Source: Acinetobacter modestus
GTDB lineage: Bacteria > Pseudomonadota > Gammaproteobacteria > Pseudomonadales > Moraxellaceae
Length of the DNA: 64,000 bases
Direction of reading: 5' to 3'
NCBI RefSeq assembly: GCF_014636095.1
Contig: NZ_BMDV01000002.1
Location: 463,079-527,078 of the forward strand
Part shown: one piece after another, positions 49,508 to 59,114 of the stretch
Position numbering within the stretch: position 1 is the first letter of the stretch
Layout of the letters: every line of letters begins with the position of its first letter
The notes under the pieces: generated by a model
The model's database searches: none
The model's input: only the letters and a program-made list of their open reading frames with translations
What the model was told of the DNA's origin: nothing
Position numbers and translations under genes: made by a program

Positions 49508-50561
49508 AACCGATCACCTCAAGTTGTGTTATTGCAGGATGTTTTTCAGATTGTGAGTGGTTTAGATCAAAGTCGAGATTGCGAATCCCGATGATTAATG
49601 AGCCTATGGTACGCTGCTGAATGCTATCAATTTGACTGTAATACACCTGAACTGGACTATTAAAGCCATCCAATAGTCCATGTAAATCGGGCACCGATTT
49701 CGATTCACTGATATATTTCAATTTTAAAATCTGATGGGTGCTCTGAGGCAGAATGGTTTGGCTCAACTCAAAAGGTAAATTCACTTGTCCAAAATTGAGT
49801 AATTCCTGAGTGATCTGTTGTTGCGGATCGGAAAATACCGACCAGACTTGCCCAGACTCGATAATCTCACCATGATCAATCACGATCACCTGATCACAAA
49901 TTTCTTGAATGACTTGCATCTCATGGGTGATCAAGACAATGGTTAAACCGAGGTCCTGATTGATTTGTTTTAATAGCGACAGAATATTGGCGGTACTTTC
50001 AGGATCCAGTGCGGAAGTTGCTTCATCACAGAGCAGGATTTCAGGCTGAGAAATCAAGGCACGTGCGATTCCTACACGTTGTTTCTGCCCACCAGAAAGT
50101 TGAGCCGGGTAATCATTTCGCTTTGCTTCTAATCCCACCAGCGTCAGTACATCACTGACCCGCTGCTCAATTTCAGTCTTGTCATAACCAGCAATACGTA
50201 GCGGTAGCGCCACATTTTCCCATACGGTTTTTGCAGACATCAGATTAAAATGCTGAAAAATCATGCCAATTTTTTGCCGAGTTTTAATCAACTCGACATG
50301 GCTGAGTTCAGCAATATTTTGCTGATGAATCAAAATACTGCCTGTATCAATCGACTCCAGACCATTTAATGTACGCAGCAGGGAGGATTTACCTGCACCA
50401 CTTTTTCCGATAATCCCGACAATCTGTGCTTTAGGAATATCCACATTAATGTCTTTTAATGCATGTAAGCGTTGGCCCTGTACCTCATAAAACTTATTTA
50501 AACCACGGATTTTCAGATGCGGGACTGAAAAATCGACTTGTGCACCAAAACTCACCATCAT
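49488..50561 (-). CDS. MetN-type ABC transporter ATP-binding protein
   Basis: The 357-residue ATPase has Walker A GKSGAGKSS near residue 53, the signature LSGGQKQRVGIARAL, Walker B LLCDEATSALD, and a C-terminal ligand-sensing (NIL/ACT-like) domain of about 80 residues, the hallmark of MetN. In E. coli this domain binds methionine and inhibits transport. The ATG at 50561 or the next codon ATG at 50558 follows AAGGAG. It starts 9 bases after the binding-protein gene ends. Confidence 0.9.
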   Translation of the reverse strand: MMVSFGAQVDFSVPHLKIRGLNKFYEVQGQRLHALKDINVDIPKAQIVGIIGKSGAGKSSLLRTLNGLESIDTGSILIHQQNIAELSHVELIKTRQKIGMIFQHFNLMSAKTVWENVALPLRIAGYDKTEIEQRVSDVLTLVGLEAKRNDYPAQLSGGQKQRVGIARALISQPEILLCDEATSALDPESTANILSLLKQINQDLGLTIVLITHEMQVIQEICDQVIVIDHGEIIESGQVWSVFSDPQQQITQELLNFGQVNLPFELSQTILPQSTHQILKLKYISESKSVPDLHGLLDGFNSPVQVYYSQIDSIQQRTIGSLIIGIRNLDFDLNHSQSEKHPAITQLEVIGYVQSTH

Positions 50562-50569
50562 CGTTCTCC

Positions 50570-51400
50570 TTATTTCCAGCCTGGGAACCACAACGTTGGA
50601 CCAAAATCACTATCCAAGGCTGCTTTGACTTTCGGTGAGTTTTGATAAATTTCGACAAACTTCTGTAGTTTGCTGTCTTTATCCTGATAGTCATCACGCA
50701 CCACAAATAAAATCGCATAACGTTTATTGGTATTGTCATCAAACAATAAAGCACTTTCAGGATCAGCTGTTTTGGCTAAACGTAGATAATGTGGATAGCC
50801 AAACGCCAGATCAACATCATCAATGGCACGAGCAGTTTGTGGGCCTTCAACTTCGGTAAATTTCAGGTTCTTCGGATTTGCCGTAATGTCTTTCAATGAA
50901 GAAAGGTGATTATTGCTGTCTTTAAGTTCAATCAGCTTGGCTTGTTGCAGTAACAATAAAGCACGACCTTGATTGACAGGATCATTCGGAATGGCAACCG
51001 TTGCACCATTTGGTAGTTCTTCAAAGCTTTTATATTTTTTTGAATACAGTCCGACATGCGATGCTGCACCTGCCGCAAATGATTTTAATTTAAAGCCAGT
51101 TTCTTTAATGGCATTGTCCAAGAAGGGCTGATGCTGGAAAAAGTTGGCATCAATATCACCATGATTTAGCGTAATGTTCGGCGTATTCCAATCGGAAAAC
51201 TCCACCAATTTGACATTTAACCCCTGTTGTTTGGCTTCATCCGCAGCGACTTGTAACGGATGTGCAAAAGACGGACTAATCCCAATCACCAGTTCACTGC
51301 TGTTATTGTGTCTTTGTTTATTCCAAATGAATAACGCGATAATTGCGATAACAACGACAAGGCCAATACCTAACCATTTTTTTGAGGCAGTTTGAGCCAT
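50570..51400 (-). CDS. MetQ/NlpA-type solute-binding protein
   Basis: The 276-residue protein has an N-terminal membrane anchor (WLGIGLVVVIAIIALFIW) instead of the lipobox usual for MetQ, then the NlpA fold: VIGISPSFAHPLQVAADEAK, DANFFQHQPFLDNAIKE, GATVAIPNDPVNQGRALLLLQ and FGYPHYLRLAKT. It binds a small ligand for the MetNI-type transporter encoded just downstream. The anchor could be an uncleaved signal, leaving the protein tethered to the inner membrane. Confidence 0.88.
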   Translation of the reverse strand: MAQTASKKWLGIGLVVVIAIIALFIWNKQRHNNSSELVIGISPSFAHPLQVAADEAKQQGLNVKLVEFSDWNTPNITLNHGDIDANFFQHQPFLDNAIKETGFKLKSFAAGAASHVGLYSKKYKSFEELPNGATVAIPNDPVNQGRALLLLQQAKLIELKDSNNHLSSLKDITANPKNLKFTEVEGPQTARAIDDVDLAFGYPHYLRLAKTADPESALLFDDNTNKRYAILFVVRDDYQDKDSKLQKFVEIYQNSPKVKAALDSDFGPTLWFPGWK

Positions 51401-51435
51401 TTATTTCTCCAATTCTATTCTTAAACGTGTAAGTG

Positions 51436-52848
51436 CTAAGCACTAATTTCTTCAATTCTTTTTAGATCATCTGTGTTGTTATGCGTTCTACATCGGAACT
51501 GATCGGCAGGATGGCTTGCGGCTAAATGATCGCCTTGAGCAAACAGTTTGTTACGCAGTGAACCTGTTGCATATTCAGTTTTATAACGTCCACGTTGTTG
51601 TAACTCCGGAATCACCAATCGAATAAAATCATGATGTGATTCAGGGGCAACGGTACGGGTCAGGTTAAAACCATCAATGCCTGTCTGATCAAGCAGCTCA
51701 ATCAGATATTCAGCAACTTCAGTACCACTGCCGACGATGAGAGGATAACGTCCACCGAGAACATGTTGGGCTTTCAGGTCATTTTTACTGATACGCTGTT
51801 CTTTAAATTTTTCATTGACAGAAGCAATGCTGTTGCTCTTTTGATAGGGAATCGCTTCATCGTCAGCAAACTTGGCAAGGTCAATACCGACTGAACTGGC
51901 ATAATGGGCTAAACCTGCTTCAGGGCTGGCATACTGGCGATATTCAGCCAGCTTTTGCTGGGCAAGTTCATGTGTTTCAGCCACAATAACGGTAATCCCG
52001 ACAAAGATCTTAATGCCATGTGCATCACGACCTTGTTGTGTAGCCTGTTGCCGTATTTTATTGACTTGCTGACGAATCTTTTCAGGTTGATCATCGCCAA
52101 TAAAAATACATTCTGCATGACGTGTGGCGAACTGTAATCCCTTCGGCGAAGCACCTGCCTGAAATAAAGTTGGAGTGCGTTGTACCGACGGCGCCACCTG
52201 AAATACACCTTGGCTTTGGTAATACTGGCCTTGATGATTGATTGAGTGGACTTTGTTTGGATCAGTAAAAATACGCTGTTGCTTATCTTTCTTTAAGGCA
52301 TCATTTTCCCAAGAACCTTCCCAATATTGATAGCAAAGCTGTAGAAACTCCTCGGCCTGATCATAACGCGCATCATGATCTTTTAAGCCTTTTTGTCCAA
52401 TCAGGCGTTCGGCACTATCCAGATAACCTGTGACAATATTCCAACCGAGACGACCTCGGGTTAAATGATCAAGACTGGCAAAACGGCGTGCAAATTGGTA
52501 GGGCTGTTCATAGCTTAGATTGACGGTCACGCCAAAGCTTAAATTCTGTGTTACCAAGGCCATGGCCGAAATCAAGGTAGAAGGATCATGACTTGGTAAC
52601 TGGATCGACTCTTTTAAGGTCAGATCGATACCATTTTGATAGACATCATAAACGCCCGTAATATCAGCTAAAAATAAACCATCAAACAAGCCTTGTTCTA
52701 AGGTTTGTGCCAATTCAGTCCAATAATTCAGCTCATTAAAGCGATGTGATTGATCACGCGGATGGGTCCATAAACCGTGATTGATATGACCAACACAGTT
52801 CATATCAAAAGCATTCAGTAAAATTTTCTTCGGGAGATTTTGACTCAT
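51436..52848 (-). CDS. FMN-dependent monooxygenase (NtaA/SnaA/DszA family)
   Basis: The 470-residue bacterial-luciferase-like enzyme has the N-terminal strand LLNAFDMNCVGHINHGLWTHP split around the FMN site, DGLFLADITGVYDVY, LTRGRLGWNIVTGYLDSAERLIG, and QAGASPKGLQFATRHAECIFIG. NtaA/DszA enzymes use FMNH2 from a separate reductase to open C-S or C-N bonds. The neighbouring SfnB-like genes and MetNIQ-type transporter point to release of sulfur from organosulfur compounds. The ATG at 52848 overlaps the stop of the upstream gene (TGATG). Confidence 0.88.
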   Translation of the reverse strand: MSQNLPKKILLNAFDMNCVGHINHGLWTHPRDQSHRFNELNYWTELAQTLEQGLFDGLFLADITGVYDVYQNGIDLTLKESIQLPSHDPSTLISAMALVTQNLSFGVTVNLSYEQPYQFARRFASLDHLTRGRLGWNIVTGYLDSAERLIGQKGLKDHDARYDQAEEFLQLCYQYWEGSWENDALKKDKQQRIFTDPNKVHSINHQGQYYQSQGVFQVAPSVQRTPTLFQAGASPKGLQFATRHAECIFIGDDQPEKIRQQVNKIRQQATQQGRDAHGIKIFVGITVIVAETHELAQQKLAEYRQYASPEAGLAHYASSVGIDLAKFADDEAIPYQKSNSIASVNEKFKEQRISKNDLKAQHVLGGRYPLIVGSGTEVAEYLIELLDQTGIDGFNLTRTVAPESHHDFIRLVIPELQQRGRYKTEYATGSLRNKLFAQGDHLAASHPADQFRCRTHNNTDDLKRIEEISA

Positions 52849-54071
52849 CACAGCGTCCCTCGGCGTGGTGGTAAGATACCGTTCAGGACATAATTGCCAA
52901 TAAAGTAATATTTCCAGCGTGCGGCATCGTGCAAAGTATGTACTCGTGCATTACGCCAATGACGATCGAGACCATCTGCACGTTGACTGCCACGGCTGCC
53001 AGCCAATTCAATGAGTTTTGATGATGCTTTTAATGCAGTTTCCGTACTATGCGCACGAACTTTGGCGACATCAATTGAGGCTTTGGCTAAGTTCTCTGCA
53101 TTGAGTTCCTGTTTAGCGATATCAACTGATTGAGCTGCTTGTTTGAGTAGTAGCTCACTGGCTTTAACATCAGTTGCCACGCGCCCCAATTCAGACAGAG
53201 TTAATGGATCTTGAGTTGCTGATTCAATATTGGCATCAATCCAAGGGCGAGCCACACGCACGCGTTGTAGTGTTTCCTCAAATGCGGCACGGGCAATCCC
53301 AACTTCAATCGCAGCATGCATGATTTGTGCAAATGGTCCGACCAAAGACAACTGCTTGAATGCAGTATCAAAAGGAATGACATCCTCTTTGGCAACAAAG
53401 ACCTGATTAAACTTAACTGTACCGCTGCCCGTGGTGCGTTGCCCAAAACCAGACCAGTCATCAATCAGTTCTAAGCCTTGGCTGTCGAGTTGTACAAAAG
53501 CCAGAAACTCATTGCCCGTTTCATCAACCACTAAAGTAGGAATACGATGTGCAAACAAGCTACCCGTGCAATAAAACTTTTCTCCTTGAATCAGATAGCC
53601 TTTCTCATTTGGAATCAATGTTGTTTGCTTATGGGCTGAAGTACGCGTTTTAAATTCAGCCAGTGCATTACCAAAGCGTGCACCATGTAAAACCTCTTGA
53701 TAAAGACGTTTTTTTTGCGCTTCCGTACCAGTATTGCGTAATACTTCCAATGCATAGAAGTGATTTTGTGGAATTTGCCCAATCGAACCATCCGCACCGC
53801 TAAACAGCGCAATGACTTTGGCAACGGTGAGGCTGGAAACCTCTGCACCGCCATACTGTTTAGGTACGGTAATCGCCCATAAACCAGACTGGCTATAGCT
53901 TTCGATTTCAGTAAACGGTAGGTTTCGATTGGCATCACGTTCAACCGCTGCTTGCTTAAACTGCTGACTCAGTTGCGTGGCAATGTCCAATGCTTCGGCA
54001 TCGCTTTGGATAATATGGGCTGCTTTAATATGGGTTTTGGCAAAACCTTGTAATTCTTGGTATGAGGTCAT
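52848..54071 (-). CDS. SfnB-family sulfur acquisition flavoprotein (copy 2)
   Basis: The 407-residue protein has the acyl-CoA-dehydrogenase fold: ITVPKQYGGAEVSSLTVAKVI, GADGSIGQIPQNHF, GEKFYCTGSLFAH, and C-terminal LIELAGSRGSQRADGLDRHWRNARVHTLHD split over helices. The HWRNARVHTLHD segment is characteristic of DszC/SfnB-type flavin monooxygenases, which oxidise sulfur or help in sulfone metabolism. It shares the same layout with the next gene but is clearly diverged, so it is an ancient paralogue. AAGGAG precedes the ATG. Confidence 0.85.
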   Translation of the reverse strand: MTSYQELQGFAKTHIKAAHIIQSDAEALDIATQLSQQFKQAAVERDANRNLPFTEIESYSQSGLWAITVPKQYGGAEVSSLTVAKVIALFSGADGSIGQIPQNHFYALEVLRNTGTEAQKKRLYQEVLHGARFGNALAEFKTRTSAHKQTTLIPNEKGYLIQGEKFYCTGSLFAHRIPTLVVDETGNEFLAFVQLDSQGLELIDDWSGFGQRTTGSGTVKFNQVFVAKEDVIPFDTAFKQLSLVGPFAQIMHAAIEVGIARAAFEETLQRVRVARPWIDANIESATQDPLTLSELGRVATDVKASELLLKQAAQSVDIAKQELNAENLAKASIDVAKVRAHSTETALKASSKLIELAGSRGSQRADGLDRHWRNARVHTLHDAARWKYYFIGNYVLNGILPPRRGTL

Positions 54072-54081
54072 GATTTACTCC

Positions 54082-55293
54082 TTAAATCCAAGCATGGCGG
54101 GCAGGGTGCGTACCATTGAGGTAATAGTTACCGATGGCATGGAATTTCCAACGCACAGGATCATGTAAGGTATGTACACGGGCATTGCGCCAGTGTTGAT
54201 CAAGATTATGTTGGCTCAGGCTGGCACGGCTGCCACCAAGTTCGAGTAGCTTCTCTGAGATATGCAGGGCAGCATCATTGGCATAAATTTTTGCTTCTGC
54301 TACTAAAATAGAAGCGCGCGCGGCTTGCTCGGCAGAAATCTCAGCGATTTGATCAAGTTCATCCAGATATTCGGCAGCATCATCCAGCAATAAAATGGCA
54401 GCATCGAGCAGGATATTGAGTTTGCCAACTTCTTGTAGGGTGTAATGCTCTTCACTGGCTTTTTCTACACCTGCATCAATAATGGGACGTGCTTTACGAA
54501 TGCTGGATAAGCTGTCATCAAAGGCTGCTTCGGCAATACCGACATCAATGGCGACTTGTAAGAGCTGAGAATACGCACCGCGCACATTGGGAGTATCGGC
54601 AATAATGCGCTCATCAAAAAATAGTGCAGGATCAACTTCAACATTGTTTAATTTAACTGTGCCACTGGCTGTAGTACGTTGCCCAAAGCCATTCCAGTCA
54701 TTAATCACTTCCACGCCTTCGGCATGACGATCAACGATTACCAATACGGTATAACCTTCAGGATGTAGTGCGCGGATCGCTAACCAATCTGCAAAGCTGG
54801 TCCCAGTCGAGTAAAACTTTTCTCCATTTAAAAAGTATTGCCCATTTTCTAACCTTAACGTGGTTTGAATGGCTTTGGTATCCTTAGAATTTTTTTCAGG
54901 TCCACCATTGGCGATACGTTTGCCTGCTAAAATTTCAGTATAGATAAACTGCTTTTGCGCATCTGAACCTGTGATATTAATAAAATTTAAAAGGCCGAAT
55001 TGATTTTGTGGAATTTGTCCGACATTGGCATCGGCTTTAGTTAAAATACGAAATACATGGGCCAAGGTCTTATTGGAGACAAAAGTACCGCCATATTGTT
55101 TTGGAATACGAATACCGCCTAAGCCTTTTTGACTGAACTGATGGATTTGTTCGATTGGCAAAATACGATTTTGGTCTCGTTTATTTCGTTCTTCTAATGC
55201 AAAGTCAGCAACTTGATAGGCAGCATTAATGGCCTGCTGATCATTTGAAATCAGTTGTATTTGAGTTCTAATGGCTGATGGTTTACTGGACAT
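54082..55293 (-). CDS. SfnB-family sulfur acquisition flavoprotein (copy 1)
   Basis: The 403-residue protein is a flavin-dependent acyl-CoA-dehydrogenase-like enzyme with GIRIPKQYGGTFVSNKTLAHV, ADANVGQIPQNQFGLL, GEKFYSTGTSFADWLAIRAL and HWRNARVHTLHDPVRWKFHA. It is first in the minus-strand operon, with GAGGT seven bases before the ATG, and is followed after 10 bases by its paralogue. Two such proteins plus one NtaA-type enzyme allow stepwise oxidation and cleavage of a sulfur compound; the exact substrate is not visible. Confidence 0.85.
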   Translation of the reverse strand: MSSKPSAIRTQIQLISNDQQAINAAYQVADFALEERNKRDQNRILPIEQIHQFSQKGLGGIRIPKQYGGTFVSNKTLAHVFRILTKADANVGQIPQNQFGLLNFINITGSDAQKQFIYTEILAGKRIANGGPEKNSKDTKAIQTTLRLENGQYFLNGEKFYSTGTSFADWLAIRALHPEGYTVLVIVDRHAEGVEVINDWNGFGQRTTASGTVKLNNVEVDPALFFDERIIADTPNVRGAYSQLLQVAIDVGIAEAAFDDSLSSIRKARPIIDAGVEKASEEHYTLQEVGKLNILLDAAILLLDDAAEYLDELDQIAEISAEQAARASILVAEAKIYANDAALHISEKLLELGGSRASLSQHNLDQHWRNARVHTLHDPVRWKFHAIGNYYLNGTHPARHAWI

Positions 55294-55651
55294 GTGAGTA
55301 CCTCGAATAGCTAAGAAATACTTTATAAAAATTTTACTTTTCCATTAAATTAGTAGTTATGCCTTGTATATCACAATAATTTCTAAGCATTTTTTATGAG
55401 AAAAATAACAAAAAAAATCATATCTAATCTAAATATAAAACAATAGTTTATGTAGATTGAAAGTTTATTGATGAGTATAAAAAGCTCTTTTCTATGAAAG
55501 AAAGGAATATTCTCACCACGAATATTGATAAAGAAACTTTGCCAAAATTAAAAATGATCGAGCAAAAAGGACATTGTATTGATTAGCTTTTACTTCTAAA
55601 GTAGAGCAAACCTTAGGTTTGATCGAGTAGAAAAATAAATTTGGAGAATTT
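55294..55651. other. AT-rich divergent promoter region
   Basis: This 358-base gap holds the promoters of the sulfur operon (minus) and of the glutathione S-transferase gene (plus). A 30-codon frame from ATG at 55494 to TAG at 55586 (MKERNILTTNIDKETLPKLK...) looks protein-like but has no ribosome site and no recognised relative. I see no clear regulator palindrome or structured leader. Confidence 0.4.
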
Positions 55652-56422
55652 ATGCGGGTTTTATACCAATTTCCTTTGTCTCATTATTGTGAAAAAGCTC
55701 GCTGGTTGTTAGATCATAAGGAATTGGACTATGTGGCACATAATTTAATTCCCGGTTTTCACCGCGCATTTACCTATCTCAAATCTGGGCAATATCTATT
55801 GCCGATGTTGAAAGATGATAAACGCTGGGTTGCTGATTCAACACAAATCGCTTTATATCTTGATAGTACTTATCCTGAACATGCATTATTGAGACGTGAT
55901 GAACAGTTACGCGAGCAAGCTTTAGAAATTGATAAATTATCGGGTGAGCTGGGTGTGCATGTCCGACGTTGGTCATTGGCGCAAGCGTTATCTGTTGGCG
56001 ATCATCCACTCGAAATTATGATGGGTGAGCAAGGTTATTTACGCCAGTTTGAAAAAATTTCTAAACCAATTTTAAAGAGTTTGGTTTCTTCAAACTATAA
56101 GTTAAATCCTGAGAAAGTCGCAAAATCTAAATTGAGAATGACCGAGTTGATTACTGACCTCAATCAGCGCCTGATTGATAATCAAGGGCGTTATTTGGTT
56201 GGCGATCGTCTAGGTTTAGCTGATATAGCAGTTTGTTCAATTCTTGCGCCTTTACTCGTGATTAAAGGTACGCCGTGGGAATTGGAAAATGATGATATTG
56301 AACAATTCACGGGTGAATTAAAGGAATATCATGACTACCTATTAGATTTACCGCTTGGACAATATGTACAGCGTATTTATGCGACTGAACGTAATGCACG
56401 GGTTGATTGGCGCGGTTTATAA
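55652..56422 (+). CDS. Glutathione S-transferase family protein
   Basis: The 256-residue protein has an N-terminal thioredoxin-like domain (YQFPLSHYCEKARWLLDHK, with the SHYCEKARW motif of the omega-like and bacterial GST classes), WVADSTQIALYLDSTYP, and a C-terminal all-helical domain (GRYLVGDRLGLADIAVCSILAPL). It probably conjugates or reduces electrophiles with glutathione. GGAGAATTT upstream gives the ribosome site. It is divergent from the sulfur operon and ends at a terminator. Confidence 0.88.
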   Translation: MRVLYQFPLSHYCEKARWLLDHKELDYVAHNLIPGFHRAFTYLKSGQYLLPMLKDDKRWVADSTQIALYLDSTYPEHALLRRDEQLREQALEIDKLSGELGVHVRRWSLAQALSVGDHPLEIMMGEQGYLRQFEKISKPILKSLVSSNYKLNPEKVAKSKLRMTELITDLNQRLIDNQGRYLVGDRLGLADIAVCSILAPLLVIKGTPWELENDDIEQFTGELKEYHDYLLDLPLGQYVQRIYATERNARVDWRGL

Positions 56423-56437
56423 GATTTGTTGATGGAC

Positions 56438-56470
56438 AAAGCCCTGATTGAAAGTAATCGGGGCTTTTTT
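56438..56470 (+). terminator. Rho-independent terminator after the GST gene
   Basis: AAAGCCCTGATT pairs with AATCGGGGCTTT (one G-U) around a 6-base loop, followed by a T run. Confidence 0.9.
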
Positions 56471-56878
56471 ATGAGAAAGAAAAGAGCAAAATAGTCAATA
56501 AAGTAAAAAATTATCGGTGAATAAAATTAATTATTAAAAGAAAATTCGTTTTAAGCAGAAAATATTAGAAATTATTGCCAAATTTACTTTAAAAAAACTG
56601 AAAAGAGGGAAATAATTATAAAAAGGCTTTGCTATCTTATGTTTCAGGGTGTGATAGGGATCGAAACGAGTTGTTCATTATTGGGAGATGAGTTGAACAG
56701 TTGCTCAAAAGGTCTTGTTTCGGCTTTGAGACAAAGATAAACCAAAAGTTTATCGGAATCATGTTTGCGTTATCCATGCAGCATCGTCAAAAGTTAAACG
56801 AATGTTTTCCCTTGACCCTTAAAAATTACTGAGTGAGCAGTTCCGATAGAAGCATAAATTCAGAGTGAGAACTGTAGA
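56471..56878. other. Long gap upstream of an Lrp-family gene
   Basis: About 400 bases carry no convincing gene. A 33-codon frame from ATG 56639 to 56740 lacks a ribosome site. The half nearest the regulator (from about 56640) is less AT-rich than the rest and could be an untranslated leader. No terminator, riboswitch or operator is recognised. Confidence 0.4.
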
Positions 56879-57349
56879 ATGGAATTGGATCGTTTTGATA
56901 AACAAATTCTTGAAATTTTGACCCATGAAGATGTCAATCTAAATGAGCTTTCAGAGCGTATTAATCTTTCAGTGAGTTCGGTGCATCGCCGCATTAAAAA
57001 CCTGATTGAATCCCAAGTAATGGGACAGCTCAAACGAGAAATTAATTTTAATAAGCTCGGCTTTAGCTTACATATTCTTTTACAGGTTTCTTTGAGTAAA
57101 CATGACAGTGAAACCTTTGATAAATTCCTGCAAGAAATTGAAGATATTCCAGAAGTCACCAATGCCTTTTTAGTGACAGGGCAGAGCGCCGATTTTATTT
57201 TGGAATTGGTGGCTCGTAATATGGATGACTATAGCGAAATTCTATTACGCCGTATTGGTAAAATTGACAGCGTAGTTGCACTACATTCTAGTTTCGTGAT
57301 CAAAGAATACAATGTATTTAACTGCTATAAACTGTTAAATAAGTTATAA
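56879..57349 (+). CDS. Lrp/AsnC family regulator
   Basis: The 156-residue regulator has an N-terminal HTH (LDRFDKQILEILTHEDVNLNELSERINLSVSSVHRRIKNLIES) and a RAM ligand domain (FSLHILLQVSLSKHDSETFDKFLQEIEDIPEV, GQSADFILELVARNMDDYSEILL). It is less basic in the recognition helix than typical Lrp and probably a local regulator. Its target is not obvious: the neighbours are a GST gene upstream and yebC converging downstream. The unusually long upstream gap suggests a regulated leader or a missing gene. Confidence 0.88.
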   Translation: MELDRFDKQILEILTHEDVNLNELSERINLSVSSVHRRIKNLIESQVMGQLKREINFNKLGFSLHILLQVSLSKHDSETFDKFLQEIEDIPEVTNAFLVTGQSADFILELVARNMDDYSEILLRRIGKIDSVVALHSSFVIKEYNVFNCYKLLNKL

Positions 57350-57377
57350 AAAATGCATCTAAAAAGATGCATTTTTT
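57348..57377. terminator. Bidirectional terminator between Lrp-family gene and yebC
   Basis: AAAAAATGCATCT and AGATGCATTTTTT form a 13-bp perfect stem with loop AAAA; T runs end both strands. Confidence 0.9.
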
Positions 57378-57392
57378 ACTGATCTGAATGAA

Positions 57393-58142
57393 TTAAGCAT
57401 CAAGTTGCGTTAATACATCTTCAGAGAATTCAACATTGGTATAAACGTTTTGAACATCATCAAGATCTTCAAGCATATCAATCATTTTCATGATTTGTTT
57501 GGCTTGATCAATATCATTGATTTCAGCTTTAGTCGATGGGCTCATCACAACTTCAGCATTGTCAGATTTTAATCCTGCCGCGGTAAGTGCATCTTGAACA
57601 TCACCAAAGCTTTCTGGGCTAGTAATGACTAAGATGCTATCTTCATCAATTTCGATGTCATCAGCACCTGCCTCTAAAGCAACTTCCATGATTTTGTCTT
57701 CTAAAGAAACATCTTCAAAAGAAATTTCGCCACGTTTTGTGAACAGGTAAGCCACCGAACCGTTGGTTCCCAAGTTACCATTGGTTTTAGAGAAACAGTG
57801 GCGAACATCTGGAACAGTACGGTTTAAGTTGTCTGTCATGGTTTCAACGATAACCGCAACACCACCAACGCCATAACCTTCATAGGTTACTTCTTTTAAA
57901 TCATCATTATCATCACCGCCAGCGCCACGTTGAATTGCACGATTAATCGTGTCGCGTGTCATATTCACTGAAAGTGCTTTTTCAACAACAGCACGTAAAC
58001 GAGGGTTACTCGCCGCATCTGGGCCGCCCAATCTAGAAGCGGTTACGATTTCACGGATATATTTGGTAAAAACTTTACCGCGACTTGCATCTTGTTTAGC
58101 TTTACGATGCTTAATATTGGCCCATTTAGAATGACCCGCCAT
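57393..58142 (-). CDS. YebC/PmpR family protein
   Basis: The 249-residue protein opens with the family's [22 protein letters not shown], followed by [39 protein letters not shown] and [11 protein letters not shown]. YebC proteins have been described as transcription regulators (PmpR) and as translation factors that help ribosomes through proline-rich stalls, as human TACO1 does. Length is normal. It stands alone with a shared terminator. Confidence 0.95.
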   Translation of the reverse strand: MAGHSKWANIKHRKAKQDASRGKVFTKYIREIVTASRLGGPDAASNPRLRAVVEKALSVNMTRDTINRAIQRGAGGDDNDDLKEVTYEGYGVGGVAVIVETMTDNLNRTVPDVRHCFSKTNGNLGTNGSVAYLFTKRGEISFEDVSLEDKIMEVALEAGADDIEIDEDSILVITSPESFGDVQDALTAAGLKSDNAEVVMSPSTKAEINDIDQAKQIMKMIDMLEDLDDVQNVYTNVEFSEDVLTQLDA

Positions 58143-58284
58143 GGAAGTAACTCCAAAAAATTAAAACTCAAAAAAGTGCGTGAATATTAGCATAGCGATA
58201 GTTTTCTTGAAAACTGCCATAGCGCATATTCAAAATTTAAAATTTTGATTAAGCATCAAAAAATGATCAGATGGTTCAGACGAT

Positions 58285-58830
58285 TTAGTTAATTTTTACA
58301 TCAATATTATATTCGGCATATAGTTCTTTGATTTTTTCTAAATCTTGTTGCAGATCAGTAGGGTGAATTTTACCTAAAATGCCACCTTGTTTGGTTCGAG
58401 CATTTGCATACATCAAGATGATGGGTACATTGGCTGCTTTTGCAATATGCCAAAAACCAGTGCGAATGGGTTTTCGTGCTTCACCATCTTTTGCTCGTGT
58501 CGCTTCAGGGGCTATAACCAAATTAAAATTATCATTTTGATTAAATAGATCAACCATTTGAGTCACTATATCTTTATTGGCTTTGCGATCAACAGGAATA
58601 CCACCAAGTTTTTCTAAAATAGGCTTGAGAGGACCTTTGAATAGTTCTTTTTTTATCAGTGTATGTATTTTTAATTCTAAAATTTCAAATAAAGCCAGAG
58701 AAAGGATGGTATCTAGGTTTGATGTATGCTCGAATCCAATAATAACTTGTTTTTTTTCTAGAAGTTTTGGATTAACATTGTATTGCCAACCTGTTGCTTT
58801 AAAAATAGATTTTCCTAAAAATTTTTTCAT
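58285..58830 (-). CDS. PlsC-type acyltransferase
   Basis: The 181-residue protein has the glycerolipid acyltransferase motifs HTSNLD (the HX4D catalytic pair, near residue 35), GGIPVDR and APEATR. It lacks a membrane helix, so it is a short peripheral type. It would transfer acyl groups to lysophospholipid or a related acceptor. The ATG at 58830 gives MKKFLG; an ATG at 58842 is in frame but neither has a good ribosome site. It is the last ordinary chromosomal gene before the cut tRNA. Confidence 0.8.
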   Translation of the reverse strand: MKKFLGKSIFKATGWQYNVNPKLLEKKQVIIGFEHTSNLDTILSLALFEILELKIHTLIKKELFKGPLKPILEKLGGIPVDRKANKDIVTQMVDLFNQNDNFNLVIAPEATRAKDGEARKPIRTGFWHIAKAANVPIILMYANARTKQGGILGKIHPTDLQQDLEKIKELYAEYNIDVKIN

Positions 58831-58946
58831 GGTTATCATCATAGGCTTTGAGTCGCAGCAGTGTAATACGACTTTTCAGAAAAATACATATCCGAAAATA
58901 CCAGATCAAAATAAATTTAGATGTCTTATTAATGATCAAAATAGTG

Positions 58947-58983
58947 CTATATGATCTTTACTCAAGCCGTAAAGATCATATAG
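58947..58983. repeat. 15-bp perfect inverted repeat
   Basis: CTATATGATCTTTAC and GTAAAGATCATATAG are perfect inverted arms separated by TCAAGCC. There is no T run, and no gene ends here, so it is not an ordinary terminator. It lies between the acyltransferase gene and the cut tRNA, on the chromosomal side of the junction. Confidence 0.85.
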
Positions 58984-59114
58984 AATCAGCGAAGTTTATG
59001 ATTTTTAACATTATTTTCAGTAAATTGATAAAATCATCTGCTTGTAATTTAAGTTAAATTTGACTAAGATCAAGCAGCATTAATTAATCATACACAAAAT
59101 ATGATTTAAGTTTA

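Noticed and set aside
56639-56740. 33-codon frame upstream of the Lrp-type gene
   Set aside because: No ribosome site and no recognisable protein character beyond an open frame.
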